A stretch of 50,315 nucleotides of DNA, from contig JAOPXN010000102.1 in NCBI GenBank assembly GCA_025965155.1, positions 1-50,315 of the forward strand, given 5' to 3'. The position numbers were made by a program, and so were the translations under genes. The notes under the pieces were generated by a model, which searched no databases, was not told the DNA's origin, and was given only the letters and a program-made list of their open reading frames with translations. Numbering within the stretch: the stretch's first letter is position 1; each line of letters starts with the position of its first letter. Source of the stretch: Propionibacteriaceae bacterium. Lineage in GTDB: Bacteria > Actinomycetota > Actinomycetes > Propionibacteriales > Propionibacteriaceae. This document shows, one piece after another, positions 8,848-15,793 of the stretch.

Positions 8848-9832
8848 GGGCATCAGCCGGGAACGGCGCGGTGGCCACGTGGTTGTGCTGCGAGCACTCG
8901 GGCTGGGCGATCTGCTCACCGCCGTCCCTGCGCTTCGGGCGATCCGCCGCGGCTTCCCGACCGCCACCATCAGCCTCGCCTGTCCCGCGGTGCTGGAGCC
9001 CTTGGTGGTCCTGATGGGGGCGGTGGACGAGGTGCTGGATACCCCCGACCTGGGAATGTTGGGCAGGCCCAAGCCGCGGCCTCAGGTTGCGATCGACCTG
9101 CACGGGTGGGGCCCGGAGAGCATCGGGGACGTGATCGGTACCGGTGCGCCGAAGGTGTGGTCACACTGGCACCCGTCTTTCCCGGAGTTGGACGGTCCGC
9201 AGTGGCGGGCCGACCAGCACGAGGTCATCCGATGGTGCCGGATGCTCGACTATTTCGGGCTCGGCGCCGACCCCACCGACCTACGGATCGCCAAGCCGGA
9301 GGTCCGCTCCGTTGCGCCCGGCGCCGTCGTCGTGCACCCCGGCGCCAAGGCGTCGGGCCGGCGCTGGCCGGTGGACCGGTTCGCAACTGTGGCGCGGGCT
9401 CTCCGGCGCAGCGGCCATCGGGTGGTGGTCACCGGGTCGGCGGCGGAGCTCGGTTTGGCCTCCGAGCTGGCTCAGCTGGCGGGACTGCCCGACGACTCGG
9501 TGCTGGCCGGTCAGCTGGATCTCGCCGCCCTGGCGGCACTGGTCGCCGCAGCGCGGCTGGTGGTCTGCGGCGACACCGGCGTGGCGCATCTGGCGAGCGC
9601 GTACGGCACCCCGTCGGTGCTGTTGTTCGGTCCCACCCCGCCGGGGTGGTGGGGTCCGCCCCGCGGTGGTCCGCACGTGGTCTTGTGGAAGGGCCGGCGA
9701 GGCGATCCGCATGCCGAGCAGCCGGACCCGGGGCTGTTGGAGATCTGCCCGTCCGAGGTGCTGTCCGCGGCGACGCGCCTGCTGTCGCAGGTCCCCCCCG
9801 CCGGTGGTCAGCCGACAGCTCAGACGTTGTAG
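8822..9832 (+). CDS. GT9 (heptosyltransferase-like) glycosyltransferase, second copy
   Basis: Second GT9 enzyme of the cluster, 336 residues from ATG 8822. It has VVVLRALGLGDLLTAVPALR at the N-terminus, VVHPGAKASGRRWPVDRF in the middle, and the donor-site CGDTGVAHLASAYGTPSVLL. It lacks the Cys-rich stretch of the first copy, so the two probably make different linkages. The ATG overlaps the hldE end by 26 bases, and further GTG starts exist upstream, so the exact N-terminus is uncertain. The 3' end overlaps the convergent reductase gene by 13 bases. It closes the heptose cluster. Confidence 0.87.
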   Translation: MERPPPSPEGISRERRGGHVVVLRALGLGDLLTAVPALRAIRRGFPTATISLACPAVLEPLVVLMGAVDEVLDTPDLGMLGRPKPRPQVAIDLHGWGPESIGDVIGTGAPKVWSHWHPSFPELDGPQWRADQHEVIRWCRMLDYFGLGADPTDLRIAKPEVRSVAPGAVVVHPGAKASGRRWPVDRFATVARALRRSGHRVVVTGSAAELGLASELAQLAGLPDDSVLAGQLDLAALAALVAAARLVVCGDTGVAHLASAYGTPSVLLFGPTPPGWWGPPRGGPHVVLWKGRRGDPHAEQPDPGLLEICPSEVLSAATRLLSQVPPAGGQPTAQTL

Positions 9833-10479
9833 CGCTCGGCCGCCGCCAGGGCGGCCGTGAGCTCTGCCGCGTTCAGCTGACGACCGTATCCCGGGGTGTC
9901 CGGTTGGATCCGCCATCCCTCGGCCAACGGCCCGGCGTCGACGACATCGAAACCGAACTCGTCCAGCAGCTGGCTCACCACCCGCTTGGCGTCAGCGTCA
10001 TCGCCGGCAATCGCCAAGGCTCGCCGGTTCGGGGTCCCGGTCGGCCGCCCATCGGTGGTCAGCTCGCCGGAGACGATGTGGTTGAACGCCTTGACCACCT
10101 TCGACGTAGGCAGACGCCGCTGCAGCAGCTCCGCGCTGGTGGTGCTTTCGTCGTCCAACTCAGGAAAGTGCCCGTCGCGCTGGGGGTAGTAGTTGTTGGT
10201 GTCGATTACGATCTTGCCGGCCAGCGGCTCGACCGGGATATCGCCGATGCTCTTCAGCGGCACCGTCACCACCACCAGGTCGCCGGCAGCGCCGGCTTCA
10301 GCGGGGGCAGCCGCGCGAGCAGACGGGCCCAGCTCGGCGACCAGGTCGCTAAGCGTCTCGGGTCCGCGTGAGTTGCTGATCACGACGTCATAGCCGTGGT
10401 CGACCGCAAGCCGGGCAAGTTGGCTGCCGATATGGCCGGCGCCGATCAGGCCAATCGTCTTGATGTTGTCTACCGTCAT
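9820..10479 (-). CDS. NADPH:F420 oxidoreductase-like NAD(P)-binding protein
   Basis: Small Rossmann protein of 219 residues in the coenzyme-F420-dependent NADP oxidoreductase family. It has GLIGAGHIGSQLA near the N-terminus, NSRGPETL for the NADP 2'-phosphate, VVTVPLKSI and IDTNNYYPQRDG. It probably moves hydride between NADPH and F420 or a flavin. The family also contains members of unknown substrate, so F420 is not proven. It lies 7 bases after the uridine-kinase-like gene on the same strand and may be the last gene of that transcript. It converges with the heptose cluster with a 13-base overlap and no visible terminator. Confidence 0.75.
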   Translation of the reverse strand: MTVDNIKTIGLIGAGHIGSQLARLAVDHGYDVVISNSRGPETLSDLVAELGPSARAAAPAEAGAAGDLVVVTVPLKSIGDIPVEPLAGKIVIDTNNYYPQRDGHFPELDDESTTSAELLQRRLPTSKVVKAFNHIVSGELTTDGRPTGTPNRRALAIAGDDADAKRVVSQLLDEFGFDVVDAGPLAEGWRIQPDTPGYGRQLNAAELTAALAAAERYNV

Positions 10480-10486
10480 GGTGGGG

Positions 10487-11167
10487 TCAACCTTCCGAGG
10501 GAGTGGGTGGTGTTCGGATCCAGTCAGCCGGTGCGTGGCTGGCCGCCGCTGAGGCTCCAGCGATTTCCTTCATCGCTCGGCGGACGCTGACCGGTCGGCA
10601 GCCGAGCGCCAGGGCATGAGCACGGATCCGCGGAGCGGCGCGCCACAGAGCCAGCCCGCGCCGGATCAGCACGGCAGGCGGCTTGCGGTGTTCGCGGAGG
10701 TCGCGGATGAAGCGGAGCACCAAGGTGACGGTCCGTGACCGGTCCAGATAGAGGCCGTCGACCTCCAGGCCGGCGGCCACGCAGTGGGGGAGCATGTCCG
10801 GAGCGAAGATGCCCTCGGCGATGAAGGCCCCGGCATCCCCGCAATCCAGCCGCTGGGTACCGACGCGGGCATTGGCGGCGATGTCGTACCGCGGCACGTC
10901 AGCGACCCCCGCCTCCGAGAGCGCACTCAGGGCGGCCAGGGCCTCGTCGGAGTCCCAGCTGGCGATGGAGTCCCAGTCCACGATCCCTAGTGTGCGCGGC
11001 AGGTCGGGATGGTCCCCGTCGAGATAGAAGTCGTCCAGCGCCAGCCGCGGGCACCCGGTGAGCCGGGCCACCCGCGACTTCCCACTCCCGGAAGCCCCCG
11101 CCAGCAAGATCACCCGCCTCCGCCGACTAGTCAGACCCTCCGCACTCTGGTCGGTGTGTCGTCGCAC
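10487..11167 (-). CDS. uridine kinase-like P-loop protein
   Basis: P-loop kinase of about 226 residues. The Walker A motif GASGSGKS lies around residues 24-31 and is followed by RLALDDFYLDGDHPDLP, resembling the uridine kinase/phosphoribulokinase family, with IAEGIFAPDML further on. It could phosphorylate uridine or a related nucleoside, which fits the nucleoside-breakdown genes on the same strand (deoC, phosphorylase). The GTG at 11167 is one possible start. A GTG just before the P-loop, preceded by GGAGG, would make a shorter protein and is a real alternative. It starts 10 bases after the aldehyde dehydrogenase-like gene ends. Confidence 0.75.
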   Translation of the reverse strand: MRRHTDQSAEGLTSRRRRVILLAGASGSGKSRVARLTGCPRLALDDFYLDGDHPDLPRTLGIVDWDSIASWDSDEALAALSALSEAGVADVPRYDIAANARVGTQRLDCGDAGAFIAEGIFAPDMLPHCVAAGLEVDGLYLDRSRTVTLVLRFIRDLREHRKPPAVLIRRGLALWRAAPRIRAHALALGCRPVSVRRAMKEIAGASAAASHAPADWIRTPPTPSEG

Positions 11168-11177
11168 GTCTGACGTG

Positions 11178-12065
11178 TCAGTAACCCCCTCCAGCTGCCA
11201 ACGACAACGCGCCGGTGGGATGCCAGACCGTCTTGATCTCCAGGAACGCCCGCAGCCGTGCAGTGCCCGGCGCAGCGGCGAAGTCGGGCACCCCCTTCGG
11301 TACGTAGACCCGCTTGACCGTCTGCGACCCGAGCTGAGCCAGCGTGGTCCGTAGCTCGTCGTCGGCCCCGGTGAGGTCGAGCGCGTTCACGTCACCGTGG
11401 CCGGCCAGGTGCGGCCCCATCTCCTTCGGCTGCCCGGTCAGCAGGTTCACCACGCCGCCGGGGAGGTCGGAGGTGGCCAGCACCTCCGCAAAGGTGATCG
11501 CGACACAGGGGTCCGCCTCCGCGGCCACCACCACACACGCATTGCCACTGCTGATAATCGGCGCAACCACCGAGACCAGGCCGAGCAGCGGCGACTCGGC
11601 CGGGGCGAGAGCGGCCACCACCCCAGTCGGCTCGGGGGCGGAGTAGGAGAAGTACGGCGCCGACACCGGGTTGGCGTGTCCGAAGACGGCGGCCAGCTTG
11701 TCGGTCCAGCCGGCGTAGTGCACCAGCCGGTCCACGGCCGCGTCCACTTCGGCGGTTGCGCTCCGTACACTGCTGCCGCGGCTCGTGCTGATCAGCTCCA
11801 CGAACTGCGGCTTGCGCCCCTCCAGCATCTCCGCGGCCCGGTAGATCACCTGCCCGCGGTTGTACGGGGTCGCCTTGGACCAGGCGCCGAACCCCTTGCG
11901 GGCCGCGGTCACCGCATCCCGGGCGTCCTTGCGGGAGCCGAGCGCTGCATTGGCCATGAAGTTGCCCTTCGCGTCCGTGACCGGGTAGGTACGGCCCGAC
12001 TCCGACCGGGGGAATGCGCCACCGATGAACAGCTTGTACGTCTTCGGGATCGACAGGTGCGCCAT
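11178..12065 (-). CDS. truncated aldehyde dehydrogenase-like protein without catalytic Cys (ALDH16-type pseudo-domain)
   Basis: A 295-residue ALDH-superfamily protein, far shorter than the usual 480 or so. The N-terminal NAD-binding half is recognisable (YKLFIGGAFPRSESGRTYPV, PTGVVAALAPAESPLLG, PGGVVNLLTGQPKEMG), but after DLTGADDELR the sequence goes directly to a short C-terminal segment. There is no GQxC nucleophile motif, so it is probably not an active dehydrogenase. It follows the full-length enzyme with a TGATG overlap (ATG 12065, GGGAG 7 bases upstream), which implies a partner. The pair mirrors ALDH16, in which a catalytic ALDH is fused to a truncated non-catalytic one. Because the ends are clean and coupled, it is unlikely to be a decayed gene. 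Confidence 0.8.
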   Translation of the reverse strand: MAHLSIPKTYKLFIGGAFPRSESGRTYPVTDAKGNFMANAALGSRKDARDAVTAARKGFGAWSKATPYNRGQVIYRAAEMLEGRKPQFVELISTSRGSSVRSATAEVDAAVDRLVHYAGWTDKLAAVFGHANPVSAPYFSYSAPEPTGVVAALAPAESPLLGLVSVVAPIISSGNACVVVAAEADPCVAITFAEVLATSDLPGGVVNLLTGQPKEMGPHLAGHGDVNALDLTGADDELRTTLAQLGSQTVKRVYVPKGVPDFAAAPGTARLRAFLEIKTVWHPTGALSLAAGGGY

Positions 12066-13558
12066 CACAGCACTCCCGTGTGCGACAGCAGGCCGCCCCC
12101 GACCACCGGCTCGTCGTCGGTGTCCAGGTAGGCAGCCAGCCCCGACGGTCCACCTTCGCGGCCGAACCCGGACTCCTTGTAGCCGCCGAAGCCGGCTGCC
12201 GGGTCGAACTTGTTGAACGTGTTGTCCCAGATCACCCCGGCCCGCAGCGCCGCGGCCATCGCCATCGCCCGCGACCCCTTCTCGGTCCAGACACCGGCCG
12301 ACAGTCCGTACGGGCTGTTGTTCGCCTTCGCGACCGCCTCGTCCGGGGTACGGAAAGTGACAGTGGTCAGCACCGGGCCGAAGATCTCCTCCCGGGACAC
12401 CCGCATCGAGGCCGTCGCCTCGGTGAAGATGGTGGGACGCAGGAAGTAGCCCTGGGACGGCAGCGCACAGGACGACTCCCAGATCTCAGCACCCTCCTCC
12501 CGGCCGGCCTCGAGCAGAGTGTTGATCCGGGCCAGCTGCGCCGCGGAGTTGATCGCGCCGACGTCGGTGTTCTTGTCCATCGGGTCGCCCACCCGCAGCG
12601 TCTCCACCCGGTTCTTCAGCCTGGTAAGGAACTCCTCAGCGATCGACTCCTGGACCAGCAGCCGGGATCCCGCGCAGCAGACCTGGCCCGCGTTGAAGAA
12701 GATGCCGTTGACGATGCCCTCCACCGCCTGGTCCTGGGCCGCGTCGTCGAAGACGATGTTCGCGCCCTTGCCGCCGAGCTCCAGGGTGAGCTTGCGTCCG
12801 GTGCCGGCCAGGTCGTGCTGGATGTGCCTGCCCACGGCGGTCGATCCCGTGAAGGCCACCTTGTCGATCCCCGGGTGGTTGACCAGGGTGGAGCCGATGT
12901 CGCCGGCACCGGTCAGGATGTTCACGACGCCGGGAGGAAGGTCGGCGTCGGCGATGATCTGGGCCAGGACCAAGATCGACAACGGGGTGGTCTCGGCGGG
13001 CTTGATCACCACCGTGTTGCCGGCCGCGAGCGCGGGGGCGATCTTCCAGGCAGCCATCAGCAGCGGGAAGTTCCACGGGATGACCTGCCCTGCCACACCA
13101 AGCGGGGCCGGCGCCGGACCGAGGCCGAGATGGCCGAGCTTGTCAGCCCATCCCGCGTGGTAGAAGAAATGCTGCGCCGCAGTGGGTACGTCGAAGTCCC
13201 GGGTTTCCTTGATCGGCTTGCCGTTGTCGAGGGTCTCCACCACGGCCAGCTCGCGAGCCCGTTCGGCGATGCCGCGGGCTATCCGGAACAGATACTTACC
13301 GCGTTCCGCGCCGCTCATCCGTGACCAGACACGGGTGTAGGCCCGCCGGGCCGCCGCGACTGCGGTGTCGACGTCGGCCGCGCTGACCGTGGACACCTCG
13401 GCCAGCGGCTCCGCCGTACCCGGGTTGATCGACACCAGGTCGGGCCCGCCACCTTCGACGAAAGTGCCGTCGATGAAGGGTAGATAGCGGTCCTTGATCG
13501 CGCCGACGGCGGCGGACTCGGGCGCCGGGGCGTACTCCCAGAGATCGGACAGTGACAT
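12065..13558 (-). CDS. aldehyde dehydrogenase, catalytic partner (ALDH16-like)
   Basis: Full-length NAD(P)-dependent aldehyde dehydrogenase of 497 residues. It has VIPWNFPLLMAAWKIAPALA, the cofactor motif FTGSTAVGR, the general-base motif LELGGKGANIVF and the nucleophile region NAGQVCCAGSRLL. It sits between deoC and the truncated ALDH-like gene, so it may oxidise the acetaldehyde or other aldehyde released in deoxyribose catabolism. ATG 13558 is chosen because GAGGAAG lies 6 bases upstream and overlaps the deoC stop; a TTG at 13564 is the alternative. The substrate is inferred from the neighbourhood. Confidence 0.9.
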   Translation of the reverse strand: MSLSDLWEYAPAPESAAVGAIKDRYLPFIDGTFVEGGGPDLVSINPGTAEPLAEVSTVSAADVDTAVAAARRAYTRVWSRMSGAERGKYLFRIARGIAERARELAVVETLDNGKPIKETRDFDVPTAAQHFFYHAGWADKLGHLGLGPAPAPLGVAGQVIPWNFPLLMAAWKIAPALAAGNTVVIKPAETTPLSILVLAQIIADADLPPGVVNILTGAGDIGSTLVNHPGIDKVAFTGSTAVGRHIQHDLAGTGRKLTLELGGKGANIVFDDAAQDQAVEGIVNGIFFNAGQVCCAGSRLLVQESIAEEFLTRLKNRVETLRVGDPMDKNTDVGAINSAAQLARINTLLEAGREEGAEIWESSCALPSQGYFLRPTIFTEATASMRVSREEIFGPVLTTVTFRTPDEAVAKANNSPYGLSAGVWTEKGSRAMAMAAALRAGVIWDNTFNKFDPAAGFGGYKESGFGREGGPSGLAAYLDTDDEPVVGGGLLSHTGVL

Positions 13559-13569
13559 GATCAACTTCC

Positions 13570-14556
13570 TCAGTCGACGGTGACGTAGTCGGGGCCCCAG
13601 TAGTGGCCCTCGAGCTGGGTACGGCGTTGCATGACCAGGTCGTTCAGCACCGACGAGGCGCCGAACCTGAAGTAGTACGGGTCAAGCCACTGCGGACCGG
13701 CCACCTCGTTCACTGCCACCAGGTACTTGATCGCGTCCTTGGTGGTGCGGATGCCACCCGCCGGCTTGACCGACCGCTGCTGACCGGTCTCGGCGTACCA
13801 GTCCTTGACCGCCTGCAGCATCACGTGCGTCACCGGCAGCGTCGCAGCCGGGTTGATCTTCCCGGTCGAGGTCTTGATGAAGTCGGCACCGGCCAGCAGG
13901 GCCAGCCAGGACGCGCGCCGGACATTGTCATAGGTGGCCAGCTCGCCGGTCTCCAGGATGACCTTCAGCCGAGCCGGTCCGCAGGCTGCCTTGACGGCCT
14001 GGATCTGGTCGAAGACGAAGCCGTACCGGCCGGCCAGGAAGGCGCCGCGGTCGATCACCATGTCCACCTCGTCGGCGCCGGCCTCGACCACCATCCTTGT
14101 CTCGGCCAGCTTCACCTCAAGGCTGGACCGGCCGGACGGGAAGGCCGTCGCCACCGACGCTACCTTCACCCCGCTTCCGGCCAGCTCCTGGACCGCGGTC
14201 GGCACCAGATCCGGGTAGACGCAGACGGCTGCGGTCCGGGGTGTCTCCGGCCGCTCCGGGTCGGGCAGCATCGCCTTGCGGGCCAGGTTGCGGACCTTCC
14301 CGACAGTGTCGGACCCTTCCAGGGTCGTCAGGTCGACCATCGAGATGGCGAGGTCGATGGCAGCCAGCTTGGCTGCCTTCTTGATCGAGCGGGTCGCCAG
14401 CCCGGCCGCGCGTTCCTCGACCCCGACCGGGTCGACACCCGGAAGGCCGTGCAGGAAGCGGCGGAGGGAGGACTCGTCGACCGTGACGTCGTTGAGGTGA
14501 GGAGGGAGAAGCCGCAACGTGTCTGGCCGCTCATCCTTGGTGACGGCGGAGCTCAT
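13570..14556 (-). CDS. deoC: deoxyribose-phosphate aldolase
   Basis: DeoC class I aldolase splitting 2-deoxyribose-5-phosphate into acetaldehyde and glyceraldehyde-3-phosphate. Seen: SMVDLTTLEGSDT near the N-terminal half, VDMVIDRGAFLAGRYG, the Schiff-base lysine motif FIKTSTGKINPAA and the proton-relay lysine in SVKPAGGIRTTKDA. At 328 residues it is the longer DeoC type. ATG 14556 follows GAGAG at a good distance; ATG 14592 is an alternative without a ribosome site. Five bases separate it from the aldehyde dehydrogenase. The purine nucleoside phosphorylase and phosphomutase on the same strand complete a nucleoside-use set. Confidence 0.92.
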   Translation of the reverse strand: MSSAVTKDERPDTLRLLPPHLNDVTVDESSLRRFLHGLPGVDPVGVEERAAGLATRSIKKAAKLAAIDLAISMVDLTTLEGSDTVGKVRNLARKAMLPDPERPETPRTAAVCVYPDLVPTAVQELAGSGVKVASVATAFPSGRSSLEVKLAETRMVVEAGADEVDMVIDRGAFLAGRYGFVFDQIQAVKAACGPARLKVILETGELATYDNVRRASWLALLAGADFIKTSTGKINPAATLPVTHVMLQAVKDWYAETGQQRSVKPAGGIRTTKDAIKYLVAVNEVAGPQWLDPYYFRFGASSVLNDLVMQRRTQLEGHYWGPDYVTVD

Positions 14557-14626
14557 ATTGTCGATACTCTCACACGGTTCTCCGGCCGGCATTGGCTCGG
14601 CCAGCGGCCCCAGAATGGCCCCGATG

Positions 14627-15793
14627 TCAGCTGAAGGCCGACTCCCCGGTCAGCGCCTGCCCGATCACCAGCTGGTGTACCTCCGAGGTGCCCTCGTAGG
14701 TCAGCACCGACTCCAGGTTGTTGGCATGCCGCAGCACCGGGTACTCCAAGGTGATGCCGTTGGCGCCCAGGATGGTGCGACACTCGCGGGCAATGGTGAG
14801 CGCTTCCCGGACGTTGTTGAGCTTGCCGAGGCTGATCTGCCGCGGCTCCAGCCGATGGTCATCCTTGAGTCGGCCGAGATGCAATGCCAGCAGGAAACCC
14901 TTCTGCAGCTCAAGAGCCATATCGGCCAGCTTGGCCTGGGTGAGCTGGAAGGCCGACAGCGGCCGGTTGAAGATCTCCCGGGTCGAGGCGTAGTCGATGG
15001 CCGTCTCCAGGCAGTCGCGGGCCGCGCCGAGGGCACCGAACACGATCCCGAAGCGGGCTTCGTTCAGGCAGGACAGCGGGCCTTTCAGACCCGACACGTG
15101 CGGCAGGACGGCGTCGCGGGGCAGCCGGACACCCTCCAGCACCAGCTCGGAGGTGACGGAGGCTCGCAGCGACAGCTTCCGGCCGATCTTCGGTGCCGAG
15201 AACCCGGGTGTTTCGGTGGGCACGACAAAGCCCCGGATGCCGTCGTCGGTCTGCGCCCAGACGACTGCCACCTGGGCCACCGAGCCGTTGGTGATCCACA
15301 TCTTGGTGCCGTCCAGCACCCATTCGTCGCCGTCCACCTTGGCCCGGGTCCGCATCCCGGCCGGGTTCGAGCCGAAGTCGGGCTCAGTCAGCCCGAAACA
15401 GCCGATCAGGTCGCCGGCCGCCATCCCAGGCAGCCAGGTTTGCTTCTGCTCCTCGCTGCCGAACTTCCAGATGGCGAACATGGCCAGTGAGCCCTGCACC
15501 GACACCAGGCTCCGTACGCCCGAGTCGCCGGCCTCGAGCTCCATGCAGGCCAGGCCGTAGGACACCGCATTGGTACCGGCGCAGCCGTAGCCTTCCAGGT
15601 GCATGCCGAGCAGGCCGAGGTCGCCGGCCTCCTTGACCAGGCCCAGGTCGATCTCGCCGCGCTCGTACCAGTCCGCGATGAAGGGCTTGACCCGTCGCTG
15701 CACGAACTCGCGGACGGTCGCTGCGACGTCGCGCTCCTCAGCGCTGAGCAGGTGGTCGGTGCCGAGCAGGTCCAGCGGCGCTGTGCCGGTCAT
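14627..15793 (-). CDS. gcdH: glutaryl-CoA dehydrogenase-like acyl-CoA dehydrogenase
   Basis: FAD-dependent acyl-CoA dehydrogenase of 388 residues. The segments ELEAGDSGVRSLVSVQGSLA, FGLTEPDFGSNPAGMRT and WVLDGTKMWITNGS follow the glutaryl-CoA dehydrogenase subgroup, and the catalytic base lies in TYEGTSEVH. Glutaryl-CoA dehydrogenase oxidises and decarboxylates glutaryl-CoA to crotonyl-CoA. It overlaps the 2-oxoacid dehydrogenase E1 gene by ATGA, and with lat and pcd upstream this gives a coherent lysine-to-crotonyl-CoA route. The subgroup call is by eye. A short- or branched-chain acyl-CoA dehydrogenase is the alternative. Confidence 0.85.
   Translation of the reverse strand: MTGTAPLDLLGTDHLLSAEERDVAATVREFVQRRVKPFIADWYERGEIDLGLVKEAGDLGLLGMHLEGYGCAGTNAVSYGLACMELEAGDSGVRSLVSVQGSLAMFAIWKFGSEEQKQTWLPGMAAGDLIGCFGLTEPDFGSNPAGMRTRAKVDGDEWVLDGTKMWITNGSVAQVAVVWAQTDDGIRGFVVPTETPGFSAPKIGRKLSLRASVTSELVLEGVRLPRDAVLPHVSGLKGPLSCLNEARFGIVFGALGAARDCLETAIDYASTREIFNRPLSAFQLTQAKLADMALELQKGFLLALHLGRLKDDHRLEPRQISLGKLNNVREALTIARECRTILGANGITLEYPVLRHANNLESVLTYEGTSEVHQLVIGQALTGESAFS

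Noticed and set aside
11170-11181. CTGACGTGTCAG near the udk start as a third copy of the 68-bp repeat
   Set aside because: Only about 10 bases resemble the outer stem. The rest of the repeat is absent.
11178-12065. Truncated ALDH gene as a decayed pseudogene
   Set aside because: Start and stop are clean, the frame is open, the start is coupled with a good ribosome site, and the truncation matches the known ALDH16 second module.
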